The translations under genes were made by a program, and so were the position numbers. Positions 13,748 through 26,100 of a stretch of DNA of 59,101 nucleotides are shown in pieces. Source of the DNA: Parvularia atlantis (taxonomy: Eukaryota; Opisthokonta; Rotosphaerida). The stretch lies in contig CALSCO010001328.1 in assembly GCA_943704415.1 (NCBI GenBank), forward strand, positions 1 through 59,101. Reading direction: 5' to 3'. Under the pieces are notes generated by a model that saw nothing but the letters and a program-made list of their open reading frames with translations, searched no databases and was not told the DNA's origin. Each line of letters opens with the position of its first letter. Position 1 is the stretch's first letter.

Positions 13748-16504
13748 TCACAAACGGCGGCGGTGCGGCCGCCTCGCTGCGTGGGCGACCTCGGTGGCCG
13801 CGCCAACCTCGGCGCCGTCCCCGTCGTCGTTGCTGATCGCGGGCAGAGGCACGTGCCGGTGCCGGTCGGCGACAGCGGGCTCGCGCCGCTGCGCGGCCGG
13901 CGGCCTCTGCGGGGCGGGTGACTTCTTCGCGGCCGCGGCCCGGGGCAGCCTCCTGCGCAAGGGCGGCGGAGCAGGCTTGACCGTGCGCTTGGGCGCAGGC
14001 GCCGCCGCAGGCTTGATCGCTGGCTTGCTAGTGCGCAAGCGGGCGGGTGCAGGCTTAGGCTTGGGCGCAGGCGTGCTAATCTTGCAGGCCCGTGGCGCAA
14101 TGCTCCTTCGCTCGGGCACGCTCGCCGCTTCGCTCGTCGGAGGCAGTATTGGTGCTTGTGCGGGCGCAGGCCTAGGCTCGCTGGCAGGTGCAAGAGGCAC
14201 GGGCTCGCTTGCGGCTGCAAAAGGTGCGGGCTCGCTGGCGGTGGCAGGTGTCGGTGCAGGCTCGCTGGCAGGTGCGGACGGTGCGGGCTCTCGGGCGCGT
14301 GCCGTCGATGCGGGCTCGCTCACCATCGTTGCCTTGGTCTTCGGCGCGACTTTGGTCTTCGGTGCGGCCTTGCTCGCGATCAACTTGATCTTCGGCGCGG
14401 CCTTGCTCGCGATGGCCTTGCCCTTGCCAGCAACCGTCTTGCTCACGGTCATCTTGCCCGCGACCTTGCTTGCAACCGTCTTGCTCACAACCTTGCCCAC
14501 ACCGATCTTGCCCACGCTGATCTTGCTCGCGCTAATCTTGCCCGCGGTAGACGTCGGCTTGCGCACGGTCGCAAAGAGCGCGCGCCTAGCTGCGTCCTTG
14601 CCCACGCGCAGAGCACCGGAAGGCTTGGCCGGGCGGCCCTCGGTCTTGACCTGCGTTCGTCGTGAGCCGCGCGTGCAGGCGCTAGCAGGACACGGCAACG
14701 CACGCGCTTGGGTGGCAGGCGCTCAAAGCCGAGCGGCATCACGCGCTTGCGGCTGTCGCCGTCGCCCTTGACAACACCTGCGCGTGCAATAAAGACGTCA
14801 GCAGACACCCGCGCAGCGCTCGCCGGGTGCACGCACTGATGTGCAGGACGTTGTCGCGCACGGTCACGGTATAGTCATTCTCGCTGAAGCAGTGCAGGGG
14901 CTGTCACGCGCGCGCGCGCACCGTGAGCAGCCATGCGCGCCTCTGGCCGCCTCCGCACGAACCTCGAGCGTGCTGTTCATTGCCCGCTGCGGCCGCTTCG
15001 GCACCGGTTGGGACATCAGATGCCGCAGGACCTCGACCGTTCTGCGGCAGCGTGAGCGCGCCGCACGCAAGTCACACCGAGGCGCTGCCCGCGCGCACTT
15101 GTCGATCTCGTCGGCCACGTGGTAGTCGATCACGCCCTCCCACTCAGTCGGCGCGACCTCGGTGCGGTTGATGTAGATCACCAGCCCTCGCCCTTCGTGC
15201 GCCGACTTGGCCTGCGACGTGCTTCCGCGTCAGAGCGGCGCACCCAAGCAGCGGCTTCGCACACGCGCCAGGTCCTTGATCAGCTTGCGGCAGCCCGCAA
15301 CCTTGAGCGACGTGCCCATGACCAGCACCAGGTCCGGTTTCCTGCCGGCACGCGCAAGCACACGCGTCAAGGCCCGTGCAAGCACACGGCGCCACGCACC
15401 GCCGCACGTCGCGCGCCACAAGCGACGCAATGTCGTTGCCGTTCGGGTGGCACTCGTTGTACAGCACAACGGCCGGGCGCAGGCACCCGACGCTAGTCTC
15501 GCGCAGGCCCGAGAACTCACTGTGCGGGCGTCAGCGATGCGCGCGTCGCACACCTGGCCCAGTGCAGCGCACCGCATCGAGTTGTTGAGGTTGCAGTGCT
15601 CGCACGTCGGCCCGCGCCCGTCCGCAAAGCTCTTGACGTCGGGCAGCTGCAGCGTGCGCTGGCGCTGTGCGATGCGCCCGCGTCTGAGGCGCTGCCGAGG
15701 CGACCGCAGCGCGCCGCACGCACCTGGCACCGCGCGCAGAACAGCTGGTGCAGGCTGCCGTGCAGCAGCACGACCTTGCCTTGGTGCGGTCCGGCGTGGT
15801 TGTGGTCGACGTGCGTGAGCGCGGCCTTGGCCTCCTGCGCGCGGCCGTGAGCGTTGCGGCAGCACGCGCGCGCACGGGTGGGCGCGCACCAGCCCGTCGA
15901 TGTTCTGCGTGTACACGCGCAACAGGCGCTCGTGCTCGTCCAGCCACTTCATGAACGCGTGGGCAACGGTTGGCTGGGCCTGCTGCACCGTGCCGTAAAG
16001 GATGCTCATGAACGTGAAGAACATGGACGTGGTGCGCTCAAACTGCACCGCGCCGCGCCGCGCCACGTCAGCGGCAGGCCGCCGCGGGGCGCGCGCCGTG
16101 GGCGCACCCGGAACAGGTTCGCGTCAAACAGCTCCTGCCCGCGCGACAGCTCTGGGAAGCGCGCGTGCACCTGGTCGTAGATGCCGCCCTCAGAGCGGAA
16201 GTCGGCGATACCGGCTGTCGCAGCGTCAGATCGCCTTCCCTAACCCCCCCTTCTGCGCGCGCTCGCACACGCGCGCACCGGACGTCGAGATGCCCGCGCC
16301 CGTCACGCACACGACGCGCCGCGCGCTGGCCAGCGCGTGCGCGAGCACGTCGCGCTCGTACGCGCCGAGCGGGCCCCGCGGCGGCTTCGTGTGGTCGCCC
16401 TGCGGCGGCGCGGCACGCGGCGGTTGGCGCGGCGGCGGCAGTGGCGTGGCACGCGGCCGGCGCACCACAGCAGCGAGGTCCGCAACCGTTGCCCTGCGCA
16501 TCAT
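13748..16504 (-). CDS. Hst3/Hst4-type sirtuin with a Lys/Ala/Pro-rich, histone-H1-like tail
   Basis: NAD+-dependent protein deacetylase, probably nuclear; yeast Hst3/Hst4 remove H3K56 acetylation. The start MMRRATVADLAAVVRRP is at 16504. Core motifs in order are VVCVTGAGISTSG, GIPDFRSEGGIYDQ, SMFFTFMSILYGTV, YTQNIDGL, VVLLHGSLHQLFCARC (catalytic His and first zinc Cys pair), CEHCN (second pair), VVLYNECHPNGNDI, LVLVMGTSLKV and LVIYINRTEVAP. The segment VVLYNExHPxG is the mark of the Hst3/Hst4 branch (YGENHP in yeasts). After the core come short exons and then about 300 residues of tail: first GKISASKISVGKIGVGK-type lysine repeats, then SEPAP-type repeats, then more basic Pro/Lys sequence to TGA at 13748-13750. 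The tail has no obvious introns. It may bind DNA or nucleosomes. It lies 31 bp downstream of COMMD. Confidence 0.88.
14145..14575 (-). repeat. Degenerate tandem repeats coding the sirtuin tail
   Basis: Two repeat families lie side by side within the sirtuin coding sequence. One, at roughly 14150-14330, encodes variants of SEPAP-x-APA. The other, at roughly 14330-14575, encodes variants of SK-x-xA(P)K. The DNA repeats are imperfect, with period near 20-30 bases, and keep the reading frame. This suggests growth by slippage under selection for composition rather than exact sequence. Confidence 0.6.
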
Positions 16505-16535
16505 GCCAAAACACCACCCCCCTCCTCCACACCGC

Positions 16536-17501
16536 TCACAACGTCTCGAGCGTGCTCGCGACGGTCTTCATCTGCCCGACAAAGTTCTGGCGGGGACCGG
16601 CGCGCGGGCGTGTCAGGCGCGTGCACCGGTTTGCGAGTGGCGCGCGCCTTGAAATCGGCCAGCGAGAGCTCAAACGGCGTCGACGAGACGGCGCCGTCGG
16701 CGTCGGCCACGTGCACGACCGCGCTGACGTAGGGCGTGTCGAGCGTGTCCTTGGTGCTGGAGCGCACGGCCATGCCCAGCGACCAATCGAGGCGGACGAG
16801 CTGCGCGGCGACGAGCGCGGCGTCGGGTGGGCCATCGCCCATCGTTGGCGCCGTCGCCTGGGGCGCGCGCGCGCGCGCCACACCTTGCCGACGTGGAACG
16901 TCTGCTGCTCGGCGAAGCTGATCAGCCCCGCGCCCTGCTCGTTCCACACGTGCTTGACGACGGGGAACACGCCCGGGGCCAGCAGCGTGTACATCTTGAG
17001 CGCGTTCACAAACTCGTCCGTCGCGAGCTTCTCCTGCGTCGCCCCGCTGCAACCACGCGCGGCGTCAGCCCTCGCTTCTCACTTCTCGCGCGCCCGCGCG
17101 GCCCCGCACCGGAAAAGGAAGACGAGCGCGTTGATCGCGCCCTGCACGGCCTCGGGCGAGTGGCGCACGTCCGCCTGCTCCAGTTTCTGCCCGCGGCGGT
17201 CAGCCACTCACCGCACGCGCGCGCCCGGGCATCGCGACCGTGCCTGCCGGTACGTCTCGGCGTTGAGCTCGGCCGCCTTGTACTGCAGGAAGCGCGCGAC
17301 GTTGGTGCACTGCGAGCGCGGCGCGTGAGCGTTCAGCCCTCGCCCACCGTGTCCGCGCACCGCCTCCAGCAGCAGGTCCTGCGGGAACGTATTGAGCACG
17401 AGTGCCGAGCCCTTGAAGCCTGCGCGCGCGCTTCAGACCATGCACGGACGTGCGCGACGCGCGCCGTCCGCACCTTGCGGCGCCGTTTGTACGAACGCCA
17501 T
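16536..17501 (-). CDS. COMMD: COMM domain-containing protein (COMMD family)
   Basis: Probable subunit of the Commander complex, which works with Retriever and CCC in endosomal cargo recycling. It starts ATG at 17501 with MAFVQTAPQ-GFKGSALVLN, then TFPQDLLLEA, CTNVARFLQYKAAEL, EAVQGAINALVFLFR and TDEFVNALKMYTLLAPGVF. The C-terminal COMM domain reads LVRLDWSLGMAVRSS, TPYVSAVVHVADADG and PFELSLADFKNFVGQM, ending TVASTLETL-TGA at 16536-16538. The length (about 200 residues) matches COMMD6/7-type proteins, and the N-terminal helical part suggests COMMD7, though I would not fix the paralogue. Introns are short; the one at 17187-17243 has a GC donor. It sits between NHE8 (33 bp away) and the sirtuin, all on one strand. 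COMMD genes are patchy outside animals but occur in several protists. Confidence 0.82.
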
Positions 17502-17534
17502 TGATGTTAAAAGTGCATCTGGCTGTACACAGTC

Positions 17535-20100
17535 TTAATGCTCAAGAAGTTCCTCGGGCTGCGCTGCACCAGCTGCGCCGCTGCCCACGAGCTCGTCGCC
17601 GTCGTCGCCATCGTCGCCCCACGCCGCCGTCGCGACCTGGATCTCGTCCGCCGCGGCGCGCAGCATCTCGCGCGTCTTGCGGCTGCGGAAGATCGGCTTG
17701 AGCCAGTGGTCGTCCAAGCGCTGGAACCAGCTCATGGTGCCGTCGCCGTGCCGCCGATGCCCGTGGCCGTGGCCGTCGGTACCCTCGGCCGCGTCGTCCT
17801 CGTCGGCCGCGTGCCCGTCGGCCATCAGCGGCGCCATCGCCATGCCGCTCTCGCCAAACGCCCCCTGCGACGACGACCCCGACGATCCCGCCAGGCCCGT
17901 GCTCGACGTGCTGTACTCGTCTCCGTCCTCGTCCGCCTTCAGGTCGGTCGCGGCGTCGGTCAGGTTCTGGTTGATCAGCGTCACGCGCGGCGTCTTGCGC
18001 GACCGCCAGCCCCCCGCTGCCAGCCCCGCCTCGGTCGACGCCGCCGTGCCGTCCGCAGCAGGCTCCGGCGGCCCCGTCCAGCCAAAGTGCTCGAGCAGGC
18101 GCAGCAGCGGGAACGTGCTCGCGCCAAAGAGCATGATCGAGATGAGCACGACGGCGAGGGTGGTCGTCAGCAGCAGCGTCGCGTACGGCGTCTGGTCGAC
18201 AAGGTTGACGGCGAGCGCAAAGGCGATGGCCCCGCGCAGGCCGCTGAAAAACATGATGAACTGCATCACGGGGCTGATCTTGCGTCGGCGGAACACGTTG
18301 GCTAGGGACGCGAGCGGGAACACGTTGAACGCGCGCCCGATGACGATGAACACCTGCGTGCCGACGTCAGCCCCGGTGCAGCGACCGCGGCACGCGCGCA
18401 TACCAGCCCAGAGATGATCAGCGGCACGTTGATCTCGTGGTCGAAGCCCGACACCGCCAGGCCGAGGTACACGAACACGCTCATCTCTGCAGCGCACACG
18501 CGCGCGTGACCACCGTCAGCAGCGCGCGAGCCTTGTGCACGCGCACGCACCGGCAAGCAGAGCGATCGTGCGGAAGAAGCGCTGCGCGACGATCTGCGTG
18601 ATCGGGCTCATGTTGTAGACGGAGTAGTGCGACATGACGATGCCCGCAAAGAGGATGGCCATGATGCCGCTCAGGCCCACGCCCTCGGCAGCGACAAAGG
18701 GCGCGTAGGCAAAGATGAGCACGACGGCGAGCTCGAGCGCCGGGTACATGCGGAACTTGAAGTGCTTGAGGGCCTGGCTCGCGCGTCAGGCAGGCGCACA
18801 CACCCGGCGCTCCCGCAACGCACCAGCGCAGACGCCAGCGCGATCACCGTGCCGACCAGTACGCTGCCAAAGAAGGTCACCAGGAACAGGCCGATGATCT
18901 GCCCAAACAGCTGTACCGTGAACGCCTGCCTGCTGAAGTTGAGCAAGGCGCTGCGCGCGGGTCAGCACCCGACAACGCGCTCGCGCGGCTGGCACTGCAC
19001 CGATAAAGCACGACCGCGACGGCGTCGTTCAGCACGCTCTCGCCGAACACGAGCGTGTACAGCGTCGGGTCGATCTGCAGCGCCTTGAAGATGGCCAGCG
19101 TCGCGACCGGGTCGACCGCGCTCATGAGCGCGCCAAACAGCAGGCTGCGCCCGTCAGCGACCGCCGTGCAGCGTGCGCGGCGCACGCACCACTCGAGCAC
19201 GGGCAGGTCGTAGCCGACAAACGGGATCAGTCCGACGGCGTAGATCAGCGCGCCCGACACGAGCGCCTGGATGACGGTGCCCAGCACCGCAAACAGCAGG
19301 CTCGTCGTGATGTTGTGGAAGAACGACGACTGCGGCGCCGCGAGACCGTCAGGCGGCGTGCGGGCGGGGCCGCGCGCGCCGCGCGTGCCTTCTGCAGCGA
19401 GTAGCCGCTCTCAAACATGATGGGCGGGAGCAGCAGCAGGAAGAACGACTCGGGGTTGAGCGCGAGCACCTGGCTGACCTCGTGCCCGGCCGCGTGCACG
19501 ATCAGCCCAAACAGCAGCCCTGCGCGCGTTTGCGTCACGTCGGGCACCAACACGAGCCGCGCGCGCGCACCGAGCAGGATCATGCCCACGCTCTCGGGCA
19601 GGTAGCGGAAGCGCGTGCGGTGCAGCACGTACACCACCAGGATCGACATCGTCAGCAGCGCCAGCAAGAACGTCAGCCCGCCGCTGTCGCGCTCCTCCAC
19701 CACCAGCGGCGGCTCGTCCGTCGGCGGCGGCTCGGTCGGCGGCGGCTCGGTCGGCGGCGGCTCATCCGTCGGCGGCGGCTCGGTCGGCGCGGCCGGCGTC
19801 GGCGTCGGCGTCGGTGTCTCGCTCGGCCCGGCCGTCGCCGTCACCGTGACCGTCTCGCGCGGGGCGCTCGTCAGCGTCTCGGCCACGGCCGTCGCCGCCG
19901 TCGCCGTTGTGGCGGCACCGTCGGCGGCTGTGCCACGCGCGTGCGCCACCGGGTGTCACTCCGGGTGTCTGACGGCGCGCACGCACGCACGCACCGTACG
20001 CACCGTACGCCGGCACGGCCGCCGCCTGCGGCACACCCGGCGGCACCAGCAGCGCCAGCAGCAGCAGCAGCGCGAGCAGCGATGCGGACGGCGCGCGCAT
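17535..20100 (-). CDS. NHE8: Na+(K+)/H+ exchanger, NHE8 type
   Basis: Twelve-helix cation/proton antiporter of Golgi/endosomes or plasma membrane that sets luminal pH. The ATG at 20100 gives a signal peptide, MRAPSASLLALLLLLALLVP; a longer start at 20145 is possible. A Thr/Pro/Glu-rich luminal stalk follows. Membrane motifs are ESVGMILLG, FFLLLLPPIMFESGYSLQK, SAVDPVATLAIFKAL (ion-binding aspartate), VFGESVLNDAVAVVL, EGVGLSGIMAILFAGIVMSH, ALLAEMSVFVYLGLAVSGFD and FSGLRGAIAFALAVNL. FESGYSL and EGVGLSGIMAILFAGIVMSH are closer to NHE8 than to NHE1 or Nhx1. The cytoplasmic tail (about 200 residues, Ser/Gly/Asp/His-rich) ends EELLEH-TAA at 17535. The last exon (about 17535-18370) is unusually long for this window. 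The ORF between exons is intact and no key residue is missing. Confidence 0.93.
19708..19791 (-). repeat. 15-bp tandem repeat coding a Thr-Glu-Pro-Pro-Pro stalk
   Basis: About five in-frame copies of a 15-base unit (plus-strand form GGTCGGCGGCGGCTC with variants) encode TEPPP/TDEPP in the NHE8 N-terminal luminal segment just before the first transporter helix. Such Pro/Thr repeats are usually stiff and O-glycosylated. The copy number may vary between strains. Confidence 0.7.
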
Positions 20101-20147
20101 TGGTGCGAAAGCTGGATGACAAAAGTTCCGCAGTCCGTCACTCAAGC

Positions 20148-20166
20148 TACGTCACATTATACGTCA
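20148..20166. promoter_or_regulatory. Two TACGTCA (CRE-like) sites upstream of NHE8
   Basis: TACGTCA occurs twice, at 20148-20154 and 20160-20166, spaced 12 bases apart in a short AT-richer patch just upstream of the NHE8 start. The second copy overlaps the HECT ligase stop codon. TGACGTA is a common bZIP (ATF/CREB-type) recognition sequence. The function is inferred from spacing and position only. Confidence 0.4.
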
Positions 20167-23100
20167 CTCATCATCGTCGTTGTGGATAACGAAGCCCTGC
20201 ACAAAGGCGCGTGAGCGGCGGGCGGGCGCCAGGCGGGCGCGGGCGCACCGCGTGGGCATTGAAGTCGGCGTCAATCGCCTTGCAGTCTGTGGGCGTGTGC
20301 GGGGGGGGGGGCCGCGGTGAGCCAGGCAAGCGCAAGAGCGATTGCGCAAAGCGACGCACGGTGGATGGCGTACTTGAGCTTGGCCGTCATCTGCGCGGGC
20401 GAGCGCGGTCAGCAACGCGGGGGCCGCATGCGCACGCACGCACGCCCAGCGCACCTTCTCCTGCGTCTCGTATGGCGGCAGGTCGAGCTTGAAGAAGCAC
20501 GTGTGCGAGACCGGCAGCTTGGCGACCGAGACGGATCAGCGTCGCAGTCACGTCGGCACACACGGACGCGCACCTGGTTCGTCCCGCCCATCACGATCAC
20601 CTCAAAGTGGTTGATGCTCTGCTGCTGCAGCGTGCGGTCAAACTCGCTCTCGGTCGACGGCAGCTGCGCGCAGACGTCAGAAAGCGTCCAGCGAGCGCGC
20701 ACCCCACAACGCACGCTCGACCGGCCCCACACAAACGTCAGGAACAGGGACCGCTCCGCGTCCGTGAAGCTCTCAAGCGCCGCCCAGAAGTACTCACGCA
20801 GCTCGCGCGAGCCGCCCGTGAAGCACGTGCGCTTCTTCAGCAGGTTCTATGCGCGCGCTCTCGGTTTGAGCGCGCATGGCACGCGTCGTCCCGCGCACCA
20901 GATCAAACGTCGGCCGGCCGGACACGCGCAGCTCAAACTCCTGCCAGGTCATCGTCGCCTTGAACATCACGAGCGGGATCACGCTCTCCATGCCGGCCTG
21001 CATCGCAGCGATGCACGCGTCAAACTCGTGCAGGCGGTACCTGTGTGAACGTGCGAGCACAATGTGTCAGTCGCACGCGGCCGCGCAAACCAGACGGCCA
21101 ACGCACTCCTCCACGAGGCGGCACCACTCGAGGCGGTTCTCGTACGTAAGCGCAACGTTGGCCCCATCCGGCACCAGCTCAACCGCGCTCTGGCTCCCTG
21201 CGGCTCGGTCTCAGCAAAGGCGCGCCCCTCGCACACACGCCGCCGCGCGCACCGGTTGGGTGCACGGTGAACGTGAGGCCCTCGAGCGCGTCGGCCGTCG
21301 CCTCCTGCCGCACGTAGCGCAGCGTCCCCACGGTCGGTTGGTCGATCTCCTCTAGGTCGCTCAGCGTCACCGGCTGGTCGAGCAGACGCTTCCAGATCTG
21401 CGTCGCCGTCAGCGCATGCGCATGCCCGCACGGCGCGCGCACCAGCGCCGGCAGCGGCAGCCCCATCGGGCTCAGCTGCACCACGGCGATGCCCATGAGC
21501 ACGCCGAGGAACTGGAACAGGCTGTGGTGCAGCCTGCGCAGCAGCGGACACGCGTCACGACAAGGCGTCTTGCTGTGCGCGCACGCCCTTACCGCCCCGG
21601 CGCCACGTTGAGCAGCGCGTTGGGCACGAGCTTGTCGCGGTTGTTGCCCACCTGCGCCAACGCGTTCGCACACGGCGCCAGCAGCGGGACGTCCATCTCG
21701 CGCAGCTCCTGGGCGGTGCAGCGCGTCAGACGGTGCTCGCCGTCGCACGCGCCGCCACGCGCCGTGTGAATCAGCGTGAACGTCTCGCGGTACGGCCCAC
21801 CCATGTCGCTCGCGCCCTCGGCCACAAAGCTCGCGCGGAAGTAGCGGCTGTGCGCGACCTCGTCAAGCAAACGCGCGTGCTCGCAGGCGCACGCACGGCG
21901 AGTTGATCGCGCGGAACTCTATCCTGCCGAGCTGCCGGAAGCACTGCATGAAGACCGACTGCGAGCGGGCCAGCGGCAGCTTGCGCGTGATTGAATTGAT
22001 CGCCGCGGCGCGGTCGATCGTCACCTGCGGCGCAGCCACGGTCAGTGCGCCATGCGACAGCGGAGGCCGGGGCGCGGCGCGTGCCGTGTTGCCGCTGTCC
22101 GAATTGCCCGTCGGCATGCCCTCGGCGAGGACAGAGTGCAGGTGCGTCAGGACCGCCTTTGGCAGAAGAGGCTGTCGACGCGCTCCATTGAGCTCCAACG
22201 ACAGCGGATACACCAGCGGCGCGTGCACCTTGACCGTCGCAAAGGCCGCCGCGTACGACCACGGCCGATCGCCCAGGCTCAGGTCGAACGCCTGCACGAT
22301 CGGGCTGAGCATGTTGAGCGTCGCGAGCTTGGAGCGCTGCAGCGACCGTCATGCCGTGCACACGGATGGGTCGCACACCTCGCACGCACGAGGTATGCGA
22401 GGCGCCGGACGAGTTGCGGCTGCGGCACGTTTGCTAGCGCCGGCACACGGGCGCAGGTCGCCGTCGCCTCGTCGTCCCATGCTGCACGTGCGAGAGCGGC
22501 GCAGGTAGTCAGCTCATCCGTCCGTTGCCACCGCGCACGTCGGCGCGCACGCTTGGTAAGGTTGCTGAACAGCTGGTGCTGATCGCAGGCGCTCGCCAGC
22601 GCCGTATTCATCTCTTGCGTCCACGTCAACGGCTGCGACAACTGCACGGCCTGCGCCTGCACATCAGCAACCCTCCTCGCGCCTGCGCCCGCGAGCACGC
22701 ACGGACGGCGCGGCGGAATCAACGGCGGCGCCGCTGTCGTCGTCTTGCAGCGACATGTGCATCCACTGCAGGTCCAGCTGCGAGAATATTTGCGCGGCCC
22801 CGCCCTGCACGCAACGCCACAATGAGCATGCGCCCTCGCCATACTGACTCCCTGCACCGTCGCGGCGGCCGCGGGCGCCGACGGGTCGGTCACGCGACTC
22901 AGGCGGATGAACGCAAATTTGGCCTCGGCCGGCACCGTCACGGGCACCGCGCATTTGTTGGACTCGGTGCCGATGACCTCACACGTGATGTGCTGCGACG
23001 ACAGCACGACGCTGTTGGCGCTGCCGTGTGCCGTGTCGTCGTACGCCGAGGCCTGTGCGCGCGCACTCAGCAGGGCTGCAGGCCAGGCTGGCGCGCTGCA

Positions 23101-26100
23101 GCGCACCACGAGGGCCTGCGGCAGCTCGGCCACGAACGCGAGCAGCAAGTCAATCTGGTACGGTGACAGGCCAAAGCCCTGCAAACGCGAGCGTCAGGCG
23201 TGCGCGCCGTGCCTCCTCGCACGCGGCGCACCAGGCGGCCCCACTGCAGCGACAGCGACGTCTTCTTGCCACGCACAAACTCGGCCACCTCGAGCGCGAT
23301 CGGCTTGGCGTAGCCGATCATGAATGTCTGGCCGATCGCTGCGGGCAACGCGCCCAGGACGCTCTGCTGCACCGTCTCGTACGAGTCAAAGACCTTCGTC
23401 GCTGCTGAGCGCGGGCCCTGGGCGGCCATAGGCGTCACCGCCCCTGTCTCTTCCAAAACGGCTGTGTCCCCGCGCGCACCGCAGGGAGCCGCTGCAGGCC
23501 ATTGTTGGACACGGCTGCGCCGACAAAGTCGCCCGCCGGGTTACCGTCGAGATTGCTGAGGTCGTGCATGGCGAGGTACAGCGTGCGCACGCCCGACGTC
23601 GTCGTGTTGACCTTGACGCGGTTGACGAGGCGTGCCGGCTCAATCGAGTTCTGCCACGTCGGGCGCGCCTGAGCTCGGGTGCCCGTGCGCGACTGACGTG
23701 CACCTGCATCCGTTCGACCAGCAGGATCATCTCGTACGAGCGCTTGAACGCGAGGCACGGTGTGGTCTTGAACAGGTCGCGCCTGCCACGGTCGCAGCGC
23801 GGTCAGCGCACACGCTCGTGCAGCATTCCCCGCGCAGCGCACGGCGTCTGCACAAGGGCCATGTTGGACGCCGCCAGGGCTTGCGCGCGCCACATGTCAA
23901 ACACGAGCACGTCCTTGTCCGGGTGCAGCAGCCCGCCGGTCTCGAATCGCTTGACCTCGGCGTACAGGTCACACAGCCTGCGCACACGCGCGCGCACATC
24001 AGTCGCCGGCGGCGCCCCTCCTTGCCGCACCGCGCGCGCACAGTAGCTGCAGACGCGAGAGCCGCGCGGTCGACGACCGCGTCATGCCGACATGCACGCC
24101 CTCGAGCGACTCGGAGCGGAAGACGGACATTCTTGGCGACGCCGTGGCGGGCTGGCGGCATGTGTGAGTGCTCGCTGATGTGCGCGCGCGTACACTCGCC
24201 GCCGCGCACCTGCCCGAGCTCGACGGCCATGAGCGTGCGCAGCAGGAAGTCGTCCGTGACGGGGTCGATGAACACGGACGACCCCGTGAGCGTCATCGGC
24301 AGCATGATCGCGCTGCGGCCGTGCGTGCGCCGCTTAGCCGCATGTGCGCGCACAGCACTGCAGCCGCCGCGCAGACTCACCTGATCCCGCACATGTACAA
24401 ATAGCGCCAGAGCGTCAGGTCCTTGTCGACGACGCGGTCGTGCGAGTCGCGCGCGCGGAACGCCACGTCCTGCGCGCGTGAGGCAGGTGTGAGAGTTCTC
24501 ATAGCACCATGCCCTGGCGCACCAGCGGGTTCTCGATATCCGTGTTCAGCAGCGCCACCAGGTGCGGCCGCAGCGCGTCCTGCAGGCTCACTTGCGACAT
24601 CATGGTGCCGCTCGCGCGGTACTCCATCAGCTGCGCCCGAGCGCACACGTCAGCGTCTTCTTTGACCGCGCCGTCCAGCGCACCTGGCACGTCTGTACGT
24701 GGCCGGGGGTCAGCTCCAGCGGGAGCGGCGGGCCGAATGCGAGCTTTGCCTTTCGGCGAGCGTCAGTACACCTTGCACCGTGAATGTCGCATTGGACGCA
24801 CCAGGCGCTGCGGCCCGCCGACCAACTCGAGCGTGGACGACGGCGCGACCGGCACACTGTCGATCACGTGTGTCAGGATGAGCTGCAAGTAGCTGTGTGG
24901 CGGCACTCTGCGTCAGCTCGGGTCACCCGAGAGGCACGTGCACACACCGGCGTGTGATGGCCGTCTCGAGCGCGAGCGCGTGGGTGTACCCGTGCCGTCC
25001 GTCTGCCAGGAGCGACCGCAGCGTGCTGCCCGGCCACGCGTCCATGCGCTGCGCCTGCTGCGGGTTCGACGGCCTGAGCGCGGACGAGGTCAGGACCACG
25101 GCATGAGCGACGGCGCGGCGCACCACAGCGTCGGCATCGCCTGCGACGGCCCGCGGTACGGCAGCACGGGCGTCGCCGTGAGCAGTGCCTGTGCCGCGCG
25201 TGTGAGCCTGTGTTTTGCGTACGGCGGCAGATGTTGCGCACCTGGATGATGTGCGCGTCGCCGCGCGTGCCGTTGCAGTACTTGGGCAGACTCGCCGTGT
25301 CAAAGACGCGCGTGAGCGCGGTGCTCGTGTTCATCATGGTCACGCGATGAGCGCCGCGAGACGGCACAACACGGTCTGCAGGGCGCGAAATCACCGCGCC
25401 AGTTAGCAGCATGTCGGCTGGCGAGTAGCTGGTGCGCGTCGACGGCGTCGAGTCGTCGTTCAGCGGCGTCAGCAGCCCGGGCACGGCAGCGGGCGGGCGT
25501 GCCGCCGCGCCGCCAAAGCCGGGCATCGGCGAGCCGAGGCGTGACACGTTGCCGCTGCCGAATGTGGTGCCGCCTGTTGTGCCAAAGCTCGATGCGGCGC
25601 CGCTGAGCGGGCTGAGGCTCGGTGCACGGCCGCTCAGCGTGCCGAAGCTCGACAAGCCGAAGCTCGGAGCGGTGCTTGCGAGCGGTGCCGACGGCGTGCC
25701 AGCAGAGTTCACCGAGGACGGCGCGATGCTTGGGCCGGCACTGCTGTCTGGGGCCGCAGGGGCTGCTGGTGCCTGCGAGCCTATGGCAAAAGACGCTGCG
25801 CGCGACTGCGTGAGCTCAGCGGCCGAGCGCCGCCAGCAAGATACGCACGCGGCGTGCCGGTCCGCCCGAACGAGAACGAGACGGGCACGGGCGGCGTCGC
25901 TGGACCAGCCGAGCCCGCCGGCGGCGTCGCGGGCAGACGGAAGCCAAAGCTCGGGGTGCCGTCCGCGGACGCGAAGGCGGGAGGCGGCGGTGTCGCGGCC
26001 GACACCGGCGGCAAGGGGCTGGCCGCACCGAGCGTCACGCCCGGCAAGCGGAAGACGGGCGTGCCGCTCTTTGTGTCCGCAGCTGTGCGCGCGGCTGTTT

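Noticed and set aside
13740-14700. A separate histone-H1-like gene instead of a sirtuin tail.
   Set aside because: No good start codon or promoter-like gap separates it from the sirtuin exons, and short exons bridge the two parts. cDNA could still change this.
19700-19800. Short regularly spaced repeats as a CRISPR-like array.
   Set aside because: The 15-bp units have no spacers and encode an in-frame Pro/Thr stalk of a membrane transporter.
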